Source of the DNA: an uncultured Clostridia bacterium
GTDB taxonomy: Bacteria; Bacillota; Clostridia; Christensenellales; Borkfalkiaceae
Assembly (NCBI GenBank): GCA_947625865.1
Contig: CANQQD010000005.1
Location: 1-64,000 of the forward strand
DNA length: 64,000 nucleotides
Reading direction: 5' to 3'
The notes under the pieces are model-generated. The model saw nothing but the letters and a program-made list of their open reading frames with translations. It was not told the origin of the DNA and did no database searches. Shown here piece after piece: positions 47,530 to 57,236 of this stretch. The translations under genes were made by a program, and so were the position numbers. Each line of letters opens with the position of its first letter. Within the stretch, counting starts at the first letter, position 1.

Positions 47530-47980
47530 ACCACTCCTCCTTTGCAAAATGGGTATTGGCAGGACTTGTAGACGGGAGCTTTATGTACTTTGCGCCAATA
47601 CGGGGATAATGCTTTGAAAAAATCTCATAAGCCTTACCGCCGTTAAGAATTATAAGCCGAACGCTGATTTTTTGCAACAGATTTTCAATGTCCGCCACTT
47701 TATAATTTTTTATTCCGGAATCCATCGAGCCTTTGATCTCACACTCGGTCACCATATCCCAAAGCGCAATATTATGATTTAACAGGAACTGCTTTTTGTC
47801 CCGAACTTCCGCAGGCGCAGTTTCGCCGAAAAATTCAGCAAGCACCCTCCAGAACCGGTTTTGCGGATTACCATAGTAAAATTCAACCTGCCTGCTTTTT
47901 ACAGACGGGAAACTACCTAAAATAAGGACCTTCGATCCTTTATCGTAAAACGGCTCAAAGCCGACTGCCTTTTCAATCAT
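47495..47980 (-). CDS. DNA-deoxyinosine glycosylase / mismatch-type uracil-DNA glycosylase superfamily
   Basis: VLILGSFPSVKSRQVEFYYGNPQNRFWRVLAEFF, LPSTSPANTHF. Confidence 0.85.
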   Translation of the reverse strand: MIEKAVGFEPFYDKGSKVLILGSFPSVKSRQVEFYYGNPQNRFWRVLAEFFGETAPAEVRDKKQFLLNHNIALWDMVTECEIKGSMDSGIKNYKVADIENLLQKISVRLIILNGGKAYEIFSKHYPRIGAKYIKLPSTSPANTHFAKEEWFEALSRVFKRA

Positions 47981-49212
47981 TTTAATGGTTTATCCGCCGC
48001 ACCAACGACCGCCGTAGCTTTGTTTGTATAGTCAAAATTGTAATCAATTGCTTCCATAACGTCGTCAAGCGTCACGGCGGAAATTTTGTTCACGCGCTCT
48101 TCGAAATTGTATATCTTGTTGTTGTACAGCATTTCCTTGCCAAATAAAAGCATTTGGGAACTTGTACTCTCACGGGAGAAAATAGACGATGAAATCAGCT
48201 GCTCCTTGCCGCGCTCAAATTCATCCTTTGAAATATCCTTCTTTTTGATACTGTTTATACAGTCGAAAATAGCGTCCACGGAATCCAAATATTTAGACGA
48301 ATTAACGCCCGCATAAATTGCCAATGCGCCCGCCTCTGCATAGGCTGTAACATAGGAATACACCGTATAGGCAAGACCGAGTTTCTCACGTACGGTCTGG
48401 AAAAGCCGCGACGACATGCTGCCGCCGAGCACCGCATTCATAATTTGCGTAGCGTCAAATAGCTTATCATATCTCTTTACCGAGGGAAAAGCAACGCCGA
48501 TATGCACTTGCTCGATATCCTTGGTTTTGATCAAAGATTGAGCTTTCAACTCAATCTTTACCGGTTTTCTATCAAAATCACGCCAATTATGACACGCGAA
48601 GTACTTCGCAACAAGGCTTTCAGCAAGATTTATGTCAATGTTTCCGGCCATGGACACCACTATATTCTTCGGCGTGTAGTGCTTGTCCATATATGCCCTT
48701 ATATCATTCACGGTGAATCTTGCAACGTTTTCACGAGGACCCAAAATCGTTCTGCCGTAGCCCTCGTTACCAAAATAAGCCGTTGACAGCATGTCAAGGC
48801 ACAGATCGTCGGGCGTGTCCTCGTTCATATTTATCTCTTCTATAACAACGCCCTTCTCTCTCTCCATTTCATCTTCGGGGAATGTGCTTTCTAAAAACAG
48901 ATCCGCAAGTATTTCAAAGGCTTCCTCGGCATGACCGGTTGTTGACTTAGCATAATAGCAAGTTATGTCTTTTGCCGTAAAGGCGTTCATCTGGGCGCCT
49001 ATTCGGTCCATTTCGTCCGAGATCTTGAAAGCCGTACGTTTTTTCGTACCCTTGAACATCATATGCTCGATAAAGTGTGAAATGCCGTCCTCTTTATCGT
49101 TTTCCTGAGCGGCTCCCGTATGGACTATTATGCCCATCGATACGGACATTAGCGAGTCCATTTTGTTTACTACCAATCTTAATCCGTTGTCAAATTGTTT
49201 AAAATGTACCAT
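47977..49212 (-). CDS. M16 family zinc peptidase (YmxG/MlpA-like)
   Basis: ISHFIEHMMFKGTKKRTA (HxxEH), EREKGVVIEEINMNEDTPDD, VNSSKYLDSVDAIFDCI. Confidence 0.93.
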   Translation of the reverse strand: MVHFKQFDNGLRLVVNKMDSLMSVSMGIIVHTGAAQENDKEDGISHFIEHMMFKGTKKRTAFKISDEMDRIGAQMNAFTAKDITCYYAKSTTGHAEEAFEILADLFLESTFPEDEMEREKGVVIEEINMNEDTPDDLCLDMLSTAYFGNEGYGRTILGPRENVARFTVNDIRAYMDKHYTPKNIVVSMAGNIDINLAESLVAKYFACHNWRDFDRKPVKIELKAQSLIKTKDIEQVHIGVAFPSVKRYDKLFDATQIMNAVLGGSMSSRLFQTVREKLGLAYTVYSYVTAYAEAGALAIYAGVNSSKYLDSVDAIFDCINSIKKKDISKDEFERGKEQLISSSIFSRESTSSQMLLFGKEMLYNNKIYNFEERVNKISAVTLDDVMEAIDYNFDYTNKATAVVGAADKPLK

Positions 49213-49916
49213 TATTCTCCTATATTTTGAGAAACAGTTACGGTTTTAAAACCGTGTTCTCCTATGTAATTCAGTATTTTCGGAAGAGCCTTTACTGTCT
49301 GCTCCTTAGGATGCATCAGTATAATTTCTCCCGGTTTTAAGTCCTCTGTAGCCCTTTTTACCAAAAGATTTACGTCCTTATCCCGCCAATCTACGGTATC
49401 ACGGCTCCACATGATGACCTTTAACTCCATTTTATTGCAGGCGTTTAAGGTATTTTCGGAAAATGCTCCCGATGGCGGTGCAAAAAGAGAAATTTTCTGC
49501 CCGCAAATCATTTCAAGCAGTTTGATGCTCGGTCTGATTTCCTCTGCATTTGCTTCCTCGGTCATTTTGGAATGGTCCTTATGGAAATATCCGTGACTTC
49601 CCAATTCATGCCCGCGGGAATATATTTCCCTTACGCAATCGATATTATCGTCCGCCCATGCGCCGCCTATAAAAAATGTTGCCTTTGCATTGTGTACTTC
49701 CAATATATCCAAAATTCGCCAGACAACGTCTGTCCCTTCATATACGTTAAAAGTCAAACTCACCCCCGGACGGTCTTCGTTCCCGTGGTAATACAGTATA
49801 TCGCTGTCATAAGCAGCGGCAGGCGTGGCGCCGCCCAAAAAACCTACAAGTCCCACAGCCAGCACAATTGCAGCCAAGGCTAAATTTATTGATATCGATA
49901 AAATTTTGCTTTTCAA
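49212..49916 (-). CDS. polysaccharide deacetylase-like protein (YlxY/PdaB-related)
   Basis: AKATFFIGGAW, GHELGSHGYFHKDHSKM, APPSGAFSENTL, WSRDTVDWRD; N-terminal signal/TM; next to the M16 peptidase. Confidence 0.85.
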   Translation of the reverse strand: MKSKILSISINLALAAIVLAVGLVGFLGGATPAAAYDSDILYYHGNEDRPGVSLTFNVYEGTDVVWRILDILEVHNAKATFFIGGAWADDNIDCVREIYSRGHELGSHGYFHKDHSKMTEEANAEEIRPSIKLLEMICGQKISLFAPPSGAFSENTLNACNKMELKVIMWSRDTVDWRDKDVNLLVKRATEDLKPGEIILMHPKEQTVKALPKILNYIGEHGFKTVTVSQNIGE

Positions 49917-49976
49917 TAGTTTGCCCCTAAAAATTAATACTATTTATATAATATTAACCCGAGGAACAATTATTGA

Positions 49977-52340
49977 CTAATTGAGCGTCACAAACGTAAC
50001 GCCCGTTTCGCCTTCGCCGTATTTGCCGTAGCGGAAAGCCTCCACGTTTTTGTGTTTTTTAAGGTGCTCCCAAATCGCAGACCTTAATTTACCCGTGCCT
50101 ACGCCATGTATGATTTTTATTTCCGTAAGATTATCGGTTACAGCCCTGTCAATAAAGTTATCGACCTCATATATAGCGTCGGCAACCGTCAGACCCAATA
50201 CGTTTATTTCGAGAACCGGTTGGGTATGCGGGATGTTCTTTACGACCTTGACCCTCGCGGGAGGCTGAACTCCGTCGTCCCCCGTGACCGCGAGATCCTT
50301 AAGCTTTAAGTGCATTTTTATGCTCCCGCACTGCACCTCTGCTTCGCCTTTTGTTTTATTGAAGCTGACAATCTCGCCCTTTGTTTCCATCGGCTTAATG
50401 AAAACGCGAACGCCCGGTTTTATATTTTCGGCTGTTGCCGGTTTAAATTCGTTCAATTTTTTATTGTCGCCGTCATCTATATATGCCGCGTCGTCAAGCC
50501 TGTTTTTAAGCGTGCGTGCACGTATCAGATCGCTTTCGGATATATTTTGTTTTTTGAAAATCTCCTCGATTTCCGAAAGAATTTCTTCAGCCTTCTCTGT
50601 CCGCTCGTTTATTATACGACGGCTTTCTGACCTTGCCGTCCGCGTTATTTTTTCGCGCTCCCTGTTTAGATCCTCCGTGATACGGTTCGCCTGCTCGACT
50701 TTTTCCTGCCACTCTCTTTTAAGTTTATTAGCCTCGGCAAGTTCGGCTTCAGTCTTTATTCTGCTCTCCTCGGCTCTTCTTAAAACATTCTCAAAATTAC
50801 GGGCTCCCTCGGAAAGATAACCGGTGGCATCCTCAAGGATCCCCTCGTCCATGCCTAGCCGCCTTGCGATCGCAAGTGCATTGCTCGCCCCGGGCAACCC
50901 TATTTTTATGCTGTAAAGAGGCTTCAACGTCGTTGCGTCAAATTCCATGCTGGCATTTTCAATGCCCTCGACCGTATAGGCAAATTCTTTTAACGGGGTA
51001 AAATGGGTCGTAACTATGCCCTTGCAGCCTGCGTCAAGCAATTTTTTGACAACTGCCTTTGCAAGCGCCTGTCCCTCGTCGGGATTTGTGCCGCCGCCCA
51101 ATTCATCGATGAGCACAAGGCTGTTCATACGAACATTTTTACAAATTTTAATTATATTTTCAATATGCGAAGAAAAGGTCGAAAGGCTTTCCTCAATGCT
51201 TTGGCTATCGCCGATGTCGCAGAACACATCGTCGAATACCGCAACAGAACTGCCTTCGACTGCGGGAATAAATAGACCGCAAGCCGCCATAAGGCAGAAT
51301 AAGCCGCACATTTTCAGTGTGACCGTTTTACCGCCCGTGTTGGCGCCGCTCAACAGCAAAAATTTATAACCCGAGCCGAGTTCCAACGATACGGGAACCA
51401 CCTTGTCCTTATCGATCAACGGATGGCGACCCTTGATTATATTTATATAGCCGCGGTTGTTTACCTTAGGTTCGGTGCATTTAAGCGCATATCCGAATTC
51501 AGCCAAAGCGAACCTGAAATCAAGCTCGGACAAAATTTCAATATCCGTTTGCAATTCGGCTGACTGGGCCCCCACGCGGACGGACAGCGACTTTAAAATC
51601 GCTTCAACTTCCTCTTTTTCGTCAATCGTAAGGGCAATAAGCTCATTATTGAGCTCAAGCACGTACTCAGGTTCAATAAAAAAGGTTGCGCCCGTTTTTG
51701 AGCGATCGTGGATAAAACCTTTGATATGGCTCTTGTGCTCGGCTTTTACGGGAATTACATATCGGTCGTTACGTATGGTTACTATAGGATCCTGCAAAAA
51801 CTCGGCATTTTTACCTGAAATATATTCGGATAATTTGTCGCGTATCCTTTCGTTCAGGCTCTTTATCTTACATCTTATCGAATAAAGCTTTTCGCTTGCC
51901 CTGTCGCTTACGGACTCTGCGTTGATTATTTTTTCGGTAATATCCTCTTCGAGCCCACGGTCAAAATAAAGCCTGTCTGCAATGGATCTTATGATTTTTA
52001 TACTATCGTCCGTGATTTTGCCGATCGAAGTGAAAGCATCGCGAACGGCTCTTAAAAGTCCGGCAACGTTAAGCAACTCGGCGCAGGAAAGCACAGATCT
52101 TTTCTGTGCGCGCACAAGAATATCGCCCATATCGCCGAATTGTTGAATTTTGCCGATGCCGTAGGTGTACAGAAGTTTGTCACATTCCCGTGTCAAAGCA
52201 AGGCGGCGGCGCACCTCCTCTATATCAGACGACGGCGTACATTCCAGCACAAGCCGCTTGCCCCCGCCAAGATTTGCGTACCCGGCGGCAGAGGCAAGAA
52301 TTTTATTGAGTTCGAGTTTTTCCAAACTTTTAATATCCAT
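49977..52340 (-). CDS. mutS2: MutS2 endonuclease/ribosome-rescue ATPase
   Basis: LLLSGANTGGKTVTLKMCGLFCLMAACGLFIPA, DDVFCDIGDSQSIEESLSTFSSHI, LIDELGGGTNPDEGQALAKAV, C-terminal Smr domain. Confidence 0.95.
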   Translation of the reverse strand: MDIKSLEKLELNKILASAAGYANLGGGKRLVLECTPSSDIEEVRRRLALTRECDKLLYTYGIGKIQQFGDMGDILVRAQKRSVLSCAELLNVAGLLRAVRDAFTSIGKITDDSIKIIRSIADRLYFDRGLEEDITEKIINAESVSDRASEKLYSIRCKIKSLNERIRDKLSEYISGKNAEFLQDPIVTIRNDRYVIPVKAEHKSHIKGFIHDRSKTGATFFIEPEYVLELNNELIALTIDEKEEVEAILKSLSVRVGAQSAELQTDIEILSELDFRFALAEFGYALKCTEPKVNNRGYINIIKGRHPLIDKDKVVPVSLELGSGYKFLLLSGANTGGKTVTLKMCGLFCLMAACGLFIPAVEGSSVAVFDDVFCDIGDSQSIEESLSTFSSHIENIIKICKNVRMNSLVLIDELGGGTNPDEGQALAKAVVKKLLDAGCKGIVTTHFTPLKEFAYTVEGIENASMEFDATTLKPLYSIKIGLPGASNALAIARRLGMDEGILEDATGYLSEGARNFENVLRRAEESRIKTEAELAEANKLKREWQEKVEQANRITEDLNREREKITRTARSESRRIINERTEKAEEILSEIEEIFKKQNISESDLIRARTLKNRLDDAAYIDDGDNKKLNEFKPATAENIKPGVRVFIKPMETKGEIVSFNKTKGEAEVQCGSIKMHLKLKDLAVTGDDGVQPPARVKVVKNIPHTQPVLEINVLGLTVADAIYEVDNFIDRAVTDNLTEIKIIHGVGTGKLRSAIWEHLKKHKNVEAFRYGKYGEGETGVTFVTLN

Positions 52341-52341
52341 T

Positions 52342-54501
52342 TTATAATACGGGCGAATTGCCGTGCCCACGCGTATAGTTTTTAAAATATTCCTTTTGCA
52401 TTTGCTCGTCGGAACGAATATCGAGCAGTTTGTCGGGCGATACACCGAGCGAGCAGTCGATAAATGTGCCTACGGGCGAACTCCCGATAAGATTTGCGCA
52501 ATTGTACACCTCGAACCGACAATCCGCAACATTATAGCGACGGATCGGGAACCTTCTGCCGTTTTCGTCGGTTAAAGTATATGTCCGCCGCCTGTCGCAC
52601 TCCGCGCATCTTCTGCCGAACGGACAGTAAATAAGATCCATTACCTTTACGTTGCCCGACGAAAGCGCAAACGCGTTTTCAACCGACAATTCTTTCTGCT
52701 CGGAATATGTTAATTCCTTTGAAAGAACCATGTAACTTGAAGGGCAAACAGCTACATCCACCCGGTTGGAAATATTGAAACCTGTCCCGGCAAACAGTGG
52801 AATCCTCAGTTCCCGGGCAAGCCCGATTGCCCAACTGCCATCGCAGTAGATCCCGCTGAACTTTTTGATTTCTGGCTTGATCTGCTCTATTTCTGCCGAA
52901 GTCATAAACGGCGGCAAGTACAAAAACAAATCTTTTGCGTCACAGTCAACCGATAAATAGCTTTGAGGCTTATAAATTGTAAAATCCGCGGCGGTTTTTA
53001 AGCTTTGGCTTGAAATAACCGCTATCAGGTTATTCTTTGCCGATTTCATATTCGGAAAAGAATGCCTAGCAACCGCCTGTACATTTTTGTTTGCGGAAAT
53101 ATAATCGAAAAATTCCGCAAAAGCCTTACGGCGCAGAGCATTGATTTCGGCAGACGGAACAAAAACGCCGTCGGTTTCTATTGAAACATACTCAATATCA
53201 AAGGGATATTTGTCAACCTTGTTGAAACACGACTTGATTTCATCTTCGGTCAACGGGCGGTTTTCAGCTGCCTGTAACGCAGAATCGCCATAAATTTTAA
53301 ATGTGCCAAACCGCACTTCCGCCCTCGCACCCTTGCAAAAACGCAAGGATAGGGCGACTTTGATTTTCTTTCGGTCGACCAAAAGCGCGGAATTTAAGGT
53401 TGTATCGGTAGTCACAAACACCTTATCGCCGCTACGAAGCCTTGATTTGGAGCATAATATAAAACCATGGGGGATATTTTGGGCAAAATCCGCGCCGCCG
53501 ATCTCCTTCCCTCCGCGCAGTATTTTAAAGCTGTCGCCTTTACCAAACCTTTCCACGGAGTAACAGCAATATTTACCGTTTTCGACCTTTATGGTTCCTA
53601 CAAATTCGCCGATATGCCCCTGTACAGCGGATGAAACAAACGATTTATCCTGCCCAAAAGCAAGCCCTTTTGTATAATTACCGCGGTTGTACGTGCGCTT
53701 TAAACTGCCTAAATCGGAAGGTGATGCACTGTGTTTAAGCAAATTTTTATAATATTTTACTGCCGCAGCTACATATTCGGGTCTGCGCATGCGCCCTTCG
53801 ATTTTGAACGACAGTACGCCCGCCTCAACCAGATCAAAAATTTTTTCGCCCACACTGAGATCGGCAAGCGAAAGCCTGTATGCCAAATCCTCGAAGCCCT
53901 TTCTGTCAATAGAATAAAGTTTTCTGCAGGGCTGCTTGCATTTACCCCTGTTACCGCTGTTTCCGCCTGCGAACGAGGACATATAGCATTGCCCCGAAAA
54001 GCATGTACACAGTGCCCCCTGCACGAAAACCTCGGTTTTAATGATCTTTGTAATTAACCTGATTTCCTCGATGGGCGTTTCCCTTGCCAAAATCACACGG
54101 TCAAAACCGTATTCCTTTGCCAAAACGGCGCCATAAACATTGCAAACGCCCGCTTGCGTCGAAAGATGTAATTTGATTTCGGGATAGTTTTCCTTAATAA
54201 ATTTTCCCAAAAAAATATCGGCTAAAATGATTGCGTCCGCTCCCGCATTCCACACTTCGATGAGAGTATTCAAAAAACCCTCAAGTTCGCTATCCTTTAC
54301 GAGAGTATTCATTGCAACATAAATTTTTACTCCCAAGGCACGCGCATAACGTGAAAGCCTTGAAAAGCCTTCAATATCAAAGTTCTCCGCCGAACTCCTC
54401 GCGGAAAATTGCGAAAGTCCCAAATATATTGCGTCCGCCCCTGCATTTATTGCGGCGTAAGCGCTGTCAATGCCGCCCGCAGGGGCTAATATCTCACACA
54501 T
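52342..54501 (-). CDS. U32 family peptidase
   Basis: CEILAPAGGIDSAYAAINAGADAIYLGLSQFSARSSAENF, EVFVQGALCTCFSGQCYMSSFAGGNSGNRGKCKQPCR, FKIEGRMRRPEYVAAAVKYYK. Confidence 0.93.
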   Translation of the reverse strand: MCEILAPAGGIDSAYAAINAGADAIYLGLSQFSARSSAENFDIEGFSRLSRYARALGVKIYVAMNTLVKDSELEGFLNTLIEVWNAGADAIILADIFLGKFIKENYPEIKLHLSTQAGVCNVYGAVLAKEYGFDRVILARETPIEEIRLITKIIKTEVFVQGALCTCFSGQCYMSSFAGGNSGNRGKCKQPCRKLYSIDRKGFEDLAYRLSLADLSVGEKIFDLVEAGVLSFKIEGRMRRPEYVAAAVKYYKNLLKHSASPSDLGSLKRTYNRGNYTKGLAFGQDKSFVSSAVQGHIGEFVGTIKVENGKYCCYSVERFGKGDSFKILRGGKEIGGADFAQNIPHGFILCSKSRLRSGDKVFVTTDTTLNSALLVDRKKIKVALSLRFCKGARAEVRFGTFKIYGDSALQAAENRPLTEDEIKSCFNKVDKYPFDIEYVSIETDGVFVPSAEINALRRKAFAEFFDYISANKNVQAVARHSFPNMKSAKNNLIAVISSQSLKTAADFTIYKPQSYLSVDCDAKDLFLYLPPFMTSAEIEQIKPEIKKFSGIYCDGSWAIGLARELRIPLFAGTGFNISNRVDVAVCPSSYMVLSKELTYSEQKELSVENAFALSSGNVKVMDLIYCPFGRRCAECDRRRTYTLTDENGRRFPIRRYNVADCRFEVYNCANLIGSSPVGTFIDCSLGVSPDKLLDIRSDEQMQKEYFKNYTRGHGNSPVL

Positions 54502-54505
54502 AGTA

Positions 54506-55327
54506 CTACGCAAACCCAAATTTTTTGATAATTTGAGCTACAGCTCCCTCGTTATTTGATATTGAAACAAAGTCTGCGGCATCCTTTAAGGTTTGCACGG
54601 CGTTGCCTACCGCGCAACCTGTCCCTGCCGCAACTATCATTGACAAGTCGTTTAAATTGTCTCCAACCGCAACGGTTTTTTCAAGCGGAATGTTATAGTG
54701 GCCGGCAAGAAATTTAAGCGCCTCCCCCTTATTATCCCCAATCGGTGAGATCTCCACGAGTACGGTAGCACTGCATGTAACGTCAAATTTGTCGCCTATT
54801 TTATTTTGCAGCGTATTATAAAGCGCTTCCCGTTCACTTTCCTTTACTATACTCAACACCTTTTGGCAGAACATATTATGCGCTTCGACATAATCAGACA
54901 TTTTGCCCGTTACGTGTATGGCTTTAACGCCTATTATCTCCTCATATCGCTTAAGATATGGATCGCTCTCGGGATAATTTGTGTAAATATTTTCGTCGCT
55001 GTATACATTTATTTTATATCCGAGCTCTTCGAGGCTTCTGCATGCCACTGCGACGCTCTGAGGATCTATGCCGCCGTTTTTAATGATCTCACCTGTTTCT
55101 ATATCGGCTATCAGCGTGCCCTGATAAGCGATTACCAGCCCTTTAAGCCCGAGTTCGCGTACTTGCGGAAGAATTGAACGCAACATTCTGCCTGTACATA
55201 CCGCAAAAATTCCGCCTGCGGCTATATATTCGTTTATAGCGTCCCTGACTTGAGGAAGTATCCGTTGGCGATCGTCGATCAATGTGCCGTCAAAATCTGA
55301 AACAATTAGTCCGCAATTAATTTTCAT
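54506..55327 (-). CDS. Cof-type HAD superfamily hydrolase
   Basis: LIVSDFDGTLIDDRQRI, GGIFAVCTGRML, VAVGDNLNDLSMIVAAGTGCAVGNA. Confidence 0.93.
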   Translation of the reverse strand: MKINCGLIVSDFDGTLIDDRQRILPQVRDAINEYIAAGGIFAVCTGRMLRSILPQVRELGLKGLVIAYQGTLIADIETGEIIKNGGIDPQSVAVACRSLEELGYKINVYSDENIYTNYPESDPYLKRYEEIIGVKAIHVTGKMSDYVEAHNMFCQKVLSIVKESEREALYNTLQNKIGDKFDVTCSATVLVEISPIGDNKGEALKFLAGHYNIPLEKTVAVGDNLNDLSMIVAAGTGCAVGNAVQTLKDAADFVSISNNEGAVAQIIKKFGFA

Positions 55328-57132
55328 AGATTGTTTTCCAGATAGTCTTTGATTTTTTTTGCAAGCGAAGGGCTTATACCCTCGCACGATGAAAGCTCCT
55401 CTTCGCTTGCGGCAATAATTCTATCAAGGTTTCCGAATTTTTCAAGCAATGCCATCCTTTTGACCTTGCCCACTCCGTCAATTTCCGAGAGAACGGAGCT
55501 TAAATTCCGCTTCGAATGGATATTTCTGAAATAGGTTATGGCAAACCTGTGAGCTTCATCACGAATCCTTTGAAGCATTTTAAGCGAGTAATCGCGGTGC
55601 GATATTTTTATGCTCTCTTCGGAATACAGCGTGAATATTTCTTCTTCGCGTTTGGCAAGTGAGACAAGTTCTATCCCTTCGATATGCTTTTCTTCAAATA
55701 TCGTATTGACCGCCGAAAGCTGTCCTTTGCCGCCGTCGATTATTATAAGATCGGGCTTTGGAAATTTTTCCTCTTCGTCCGAGCCGAGTTTATTTAAACG
55801 CCGCGAAAGAACTTCACGAAGCGAGGCAAAATCGTCGGCGCCCTCCACGGTTTTTATTTTAAAACGGCGGTAGCTGTTTCTGTCTGCTTCTCCGTCGATA
55901 AATACCACCATTGAGCCGACCTTGTCCACGCCGCTGATATTGGAAATATCGTAGCACTCCATTCGCCTCGGATAGGTTTTCAGCCCTAAAAGCTGTTGCA
56001 AACGCTTGCATGCGTTCACGGTCATGTCGTCCTTATGTCGGATTTTATCTACCGATTTTTCAAGGTATTCCTGCGCATTTTCCCTTGCCATTTTCAAAAG
56101 GCTGAACTTAACGCCCTGCTTTGCAATGGTTATTTCAACGTTCTTGCCGAATTTTTCCTTAAAATAATTCTGCAAAAGTTCCTTTTCACAAAAATCTTCA
56201 ACAATCAATTCGGCGGGCGGTTCGTGATTGACATAATATTGCGAAATAAAGCTCGTAAGCGCTTCTCCGTCCGACATATGCGCCTCGTCAAGCGCAAAGC
56301 TGCTGCCGCCCTGCATTATTCCCTTTCTTGTAATAAGCACATTTACCGCCGAATACAAATCGTTTGTGGCATAGGCTATAATATCCGCATCAATTGCCTT
56401 GTTTAAAGACGGCAGACGCTTTGCCTCAAGCTTTGAAAGCATTGCAAGCTTATTTTTATAATCCAACGCAAGCTCAAAATTTTCGTTCCCGGCAGCCGCA
56501 AGCATTTTGCTTTTAAGCAGTTCTTCCGCGTCTTTTAAATTACCCTCAAGAAAATCAAGCGCTTTTTTGACCTGAATTGCATAATCCCCGGGGGTGACAT
56601 TGGAGGCGCACGGAGCCATGCATCTGCCTATGTGGTAATTCAGACACTCCCTTTTAGGCTTTGAAGTAATTGCGGTGTGGCATAACCTTACGCAAAAAGT
56701 CAGTTGGAGCGTATCCAAAATGTCCCTGCAATTTATCCCTCCCATAAACGGCCCGAAGTACTTGCAGCCGTCCTTTTTGATTTTACGGGTTATATAAAAA
56801 TTAGGGAAACGCTCCCGCATATCCACTTTAATATAAGGATAAGTTTTGTCGTCCTTCAGGAGTATATTGTACTTTGGCTTGTATTTCTTTATAAGATTGT
56901 TTTCAAGCGCAAGGGCGTCAATTTCCGAAGATGTTATTATATAGTTGAAATCTGCTATGTTTTCAACCATTTTCGTAACTTTTTCGGGCTTAGGCGAATT
57001 ATGGAAGTACTGGCGGACGCGGTTTTTAAGTACGCGCGCCTTTCCGACGTATATTACGTTTGAATACTCGTCGAGCATTATATATACTCCCGGATTATCG
57101 GGAAGCAATTTTAGCTTTTCTTTTATAACGTC
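55324..57132 (-). CDS. uvrC: excinuclease ABC subunit C
   Basis: LPDNPGVYIMLDEYSNVIYVGKARVLKNRVRQYFH, RMECYDISNISGVDKVGSMVVF, LIIDGGKGQL, DEAHRFAITYFRNIHSKRNLSSVLSEIDGVG. Confidence 0.96.
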   Translation of the reverse strand, partial: DVIKEKLKLLPDNPGVYIMLDEYSNVIYVGKARVLKNRVRQYFHNSPKPEKVTKMVENIADFNYIITSSEIDALALENNLIKKYKPKYNILLKDDKTYPYIKVDMRERFPNFYITRKIKKDGCKYFGPFMGGINCRDILDTLQLTFCVRLCHTAITSKPKRECLNYHIGRCMAPCASNVTPGDYAIQVKKALDFLEGNLKDAEELLKSKMLAAAGNENFELALDYKNKLAMLSKLEAKRLPSLNKAIDADIIAYATNDLYSAVNVLITRKGIMQGGSSFALDEAHMSDGEALTSFISQYYVNHEPPAELIVEDFCEKELLQNYFKEKFGKNVEITIAKQGVKFSLLKMARENAQEYLEKSVDKIRHKDDMTVNACKRLQQLLGLKTYPRRMECYDISNISGVDKVGSMVVFIDGEADRNSYRRFKIKTVEGADDFASLREVLSRRLNKLGSDEEEKFPKPDLIIIDGGKGQLSAVNTIFEEKHIEGIELVSLAKREEEIFTLYSEESIKISHRDYSLKMLQRIRDEAHRFAITYFRNIHSKRNLSSVLSEIDGVGKVKRMALLEKFGNLDRIIAASEEELSSCEGISPSLAKKIKDYLENNL

Positions 57133-57191
57133 CATACCTACCTGATTTTTATTATACCACCGCTGCAAAATTTTTGCAATAATTAGCGATA

Positions 57192-57223
57192 TAAAAGAGC
57201 TTGCCGCAAGGCAAGCTCTTTTA
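57192..57223 (-). terminator. terminator of the pectate-lyase gene
   Basis: TAAAAGAGCTTGCC-TTGC-GGCAAGCTCTTTTA. Confidence 0.88.
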
Positions 57224-57236
57224 TAAATGTTGAAAT

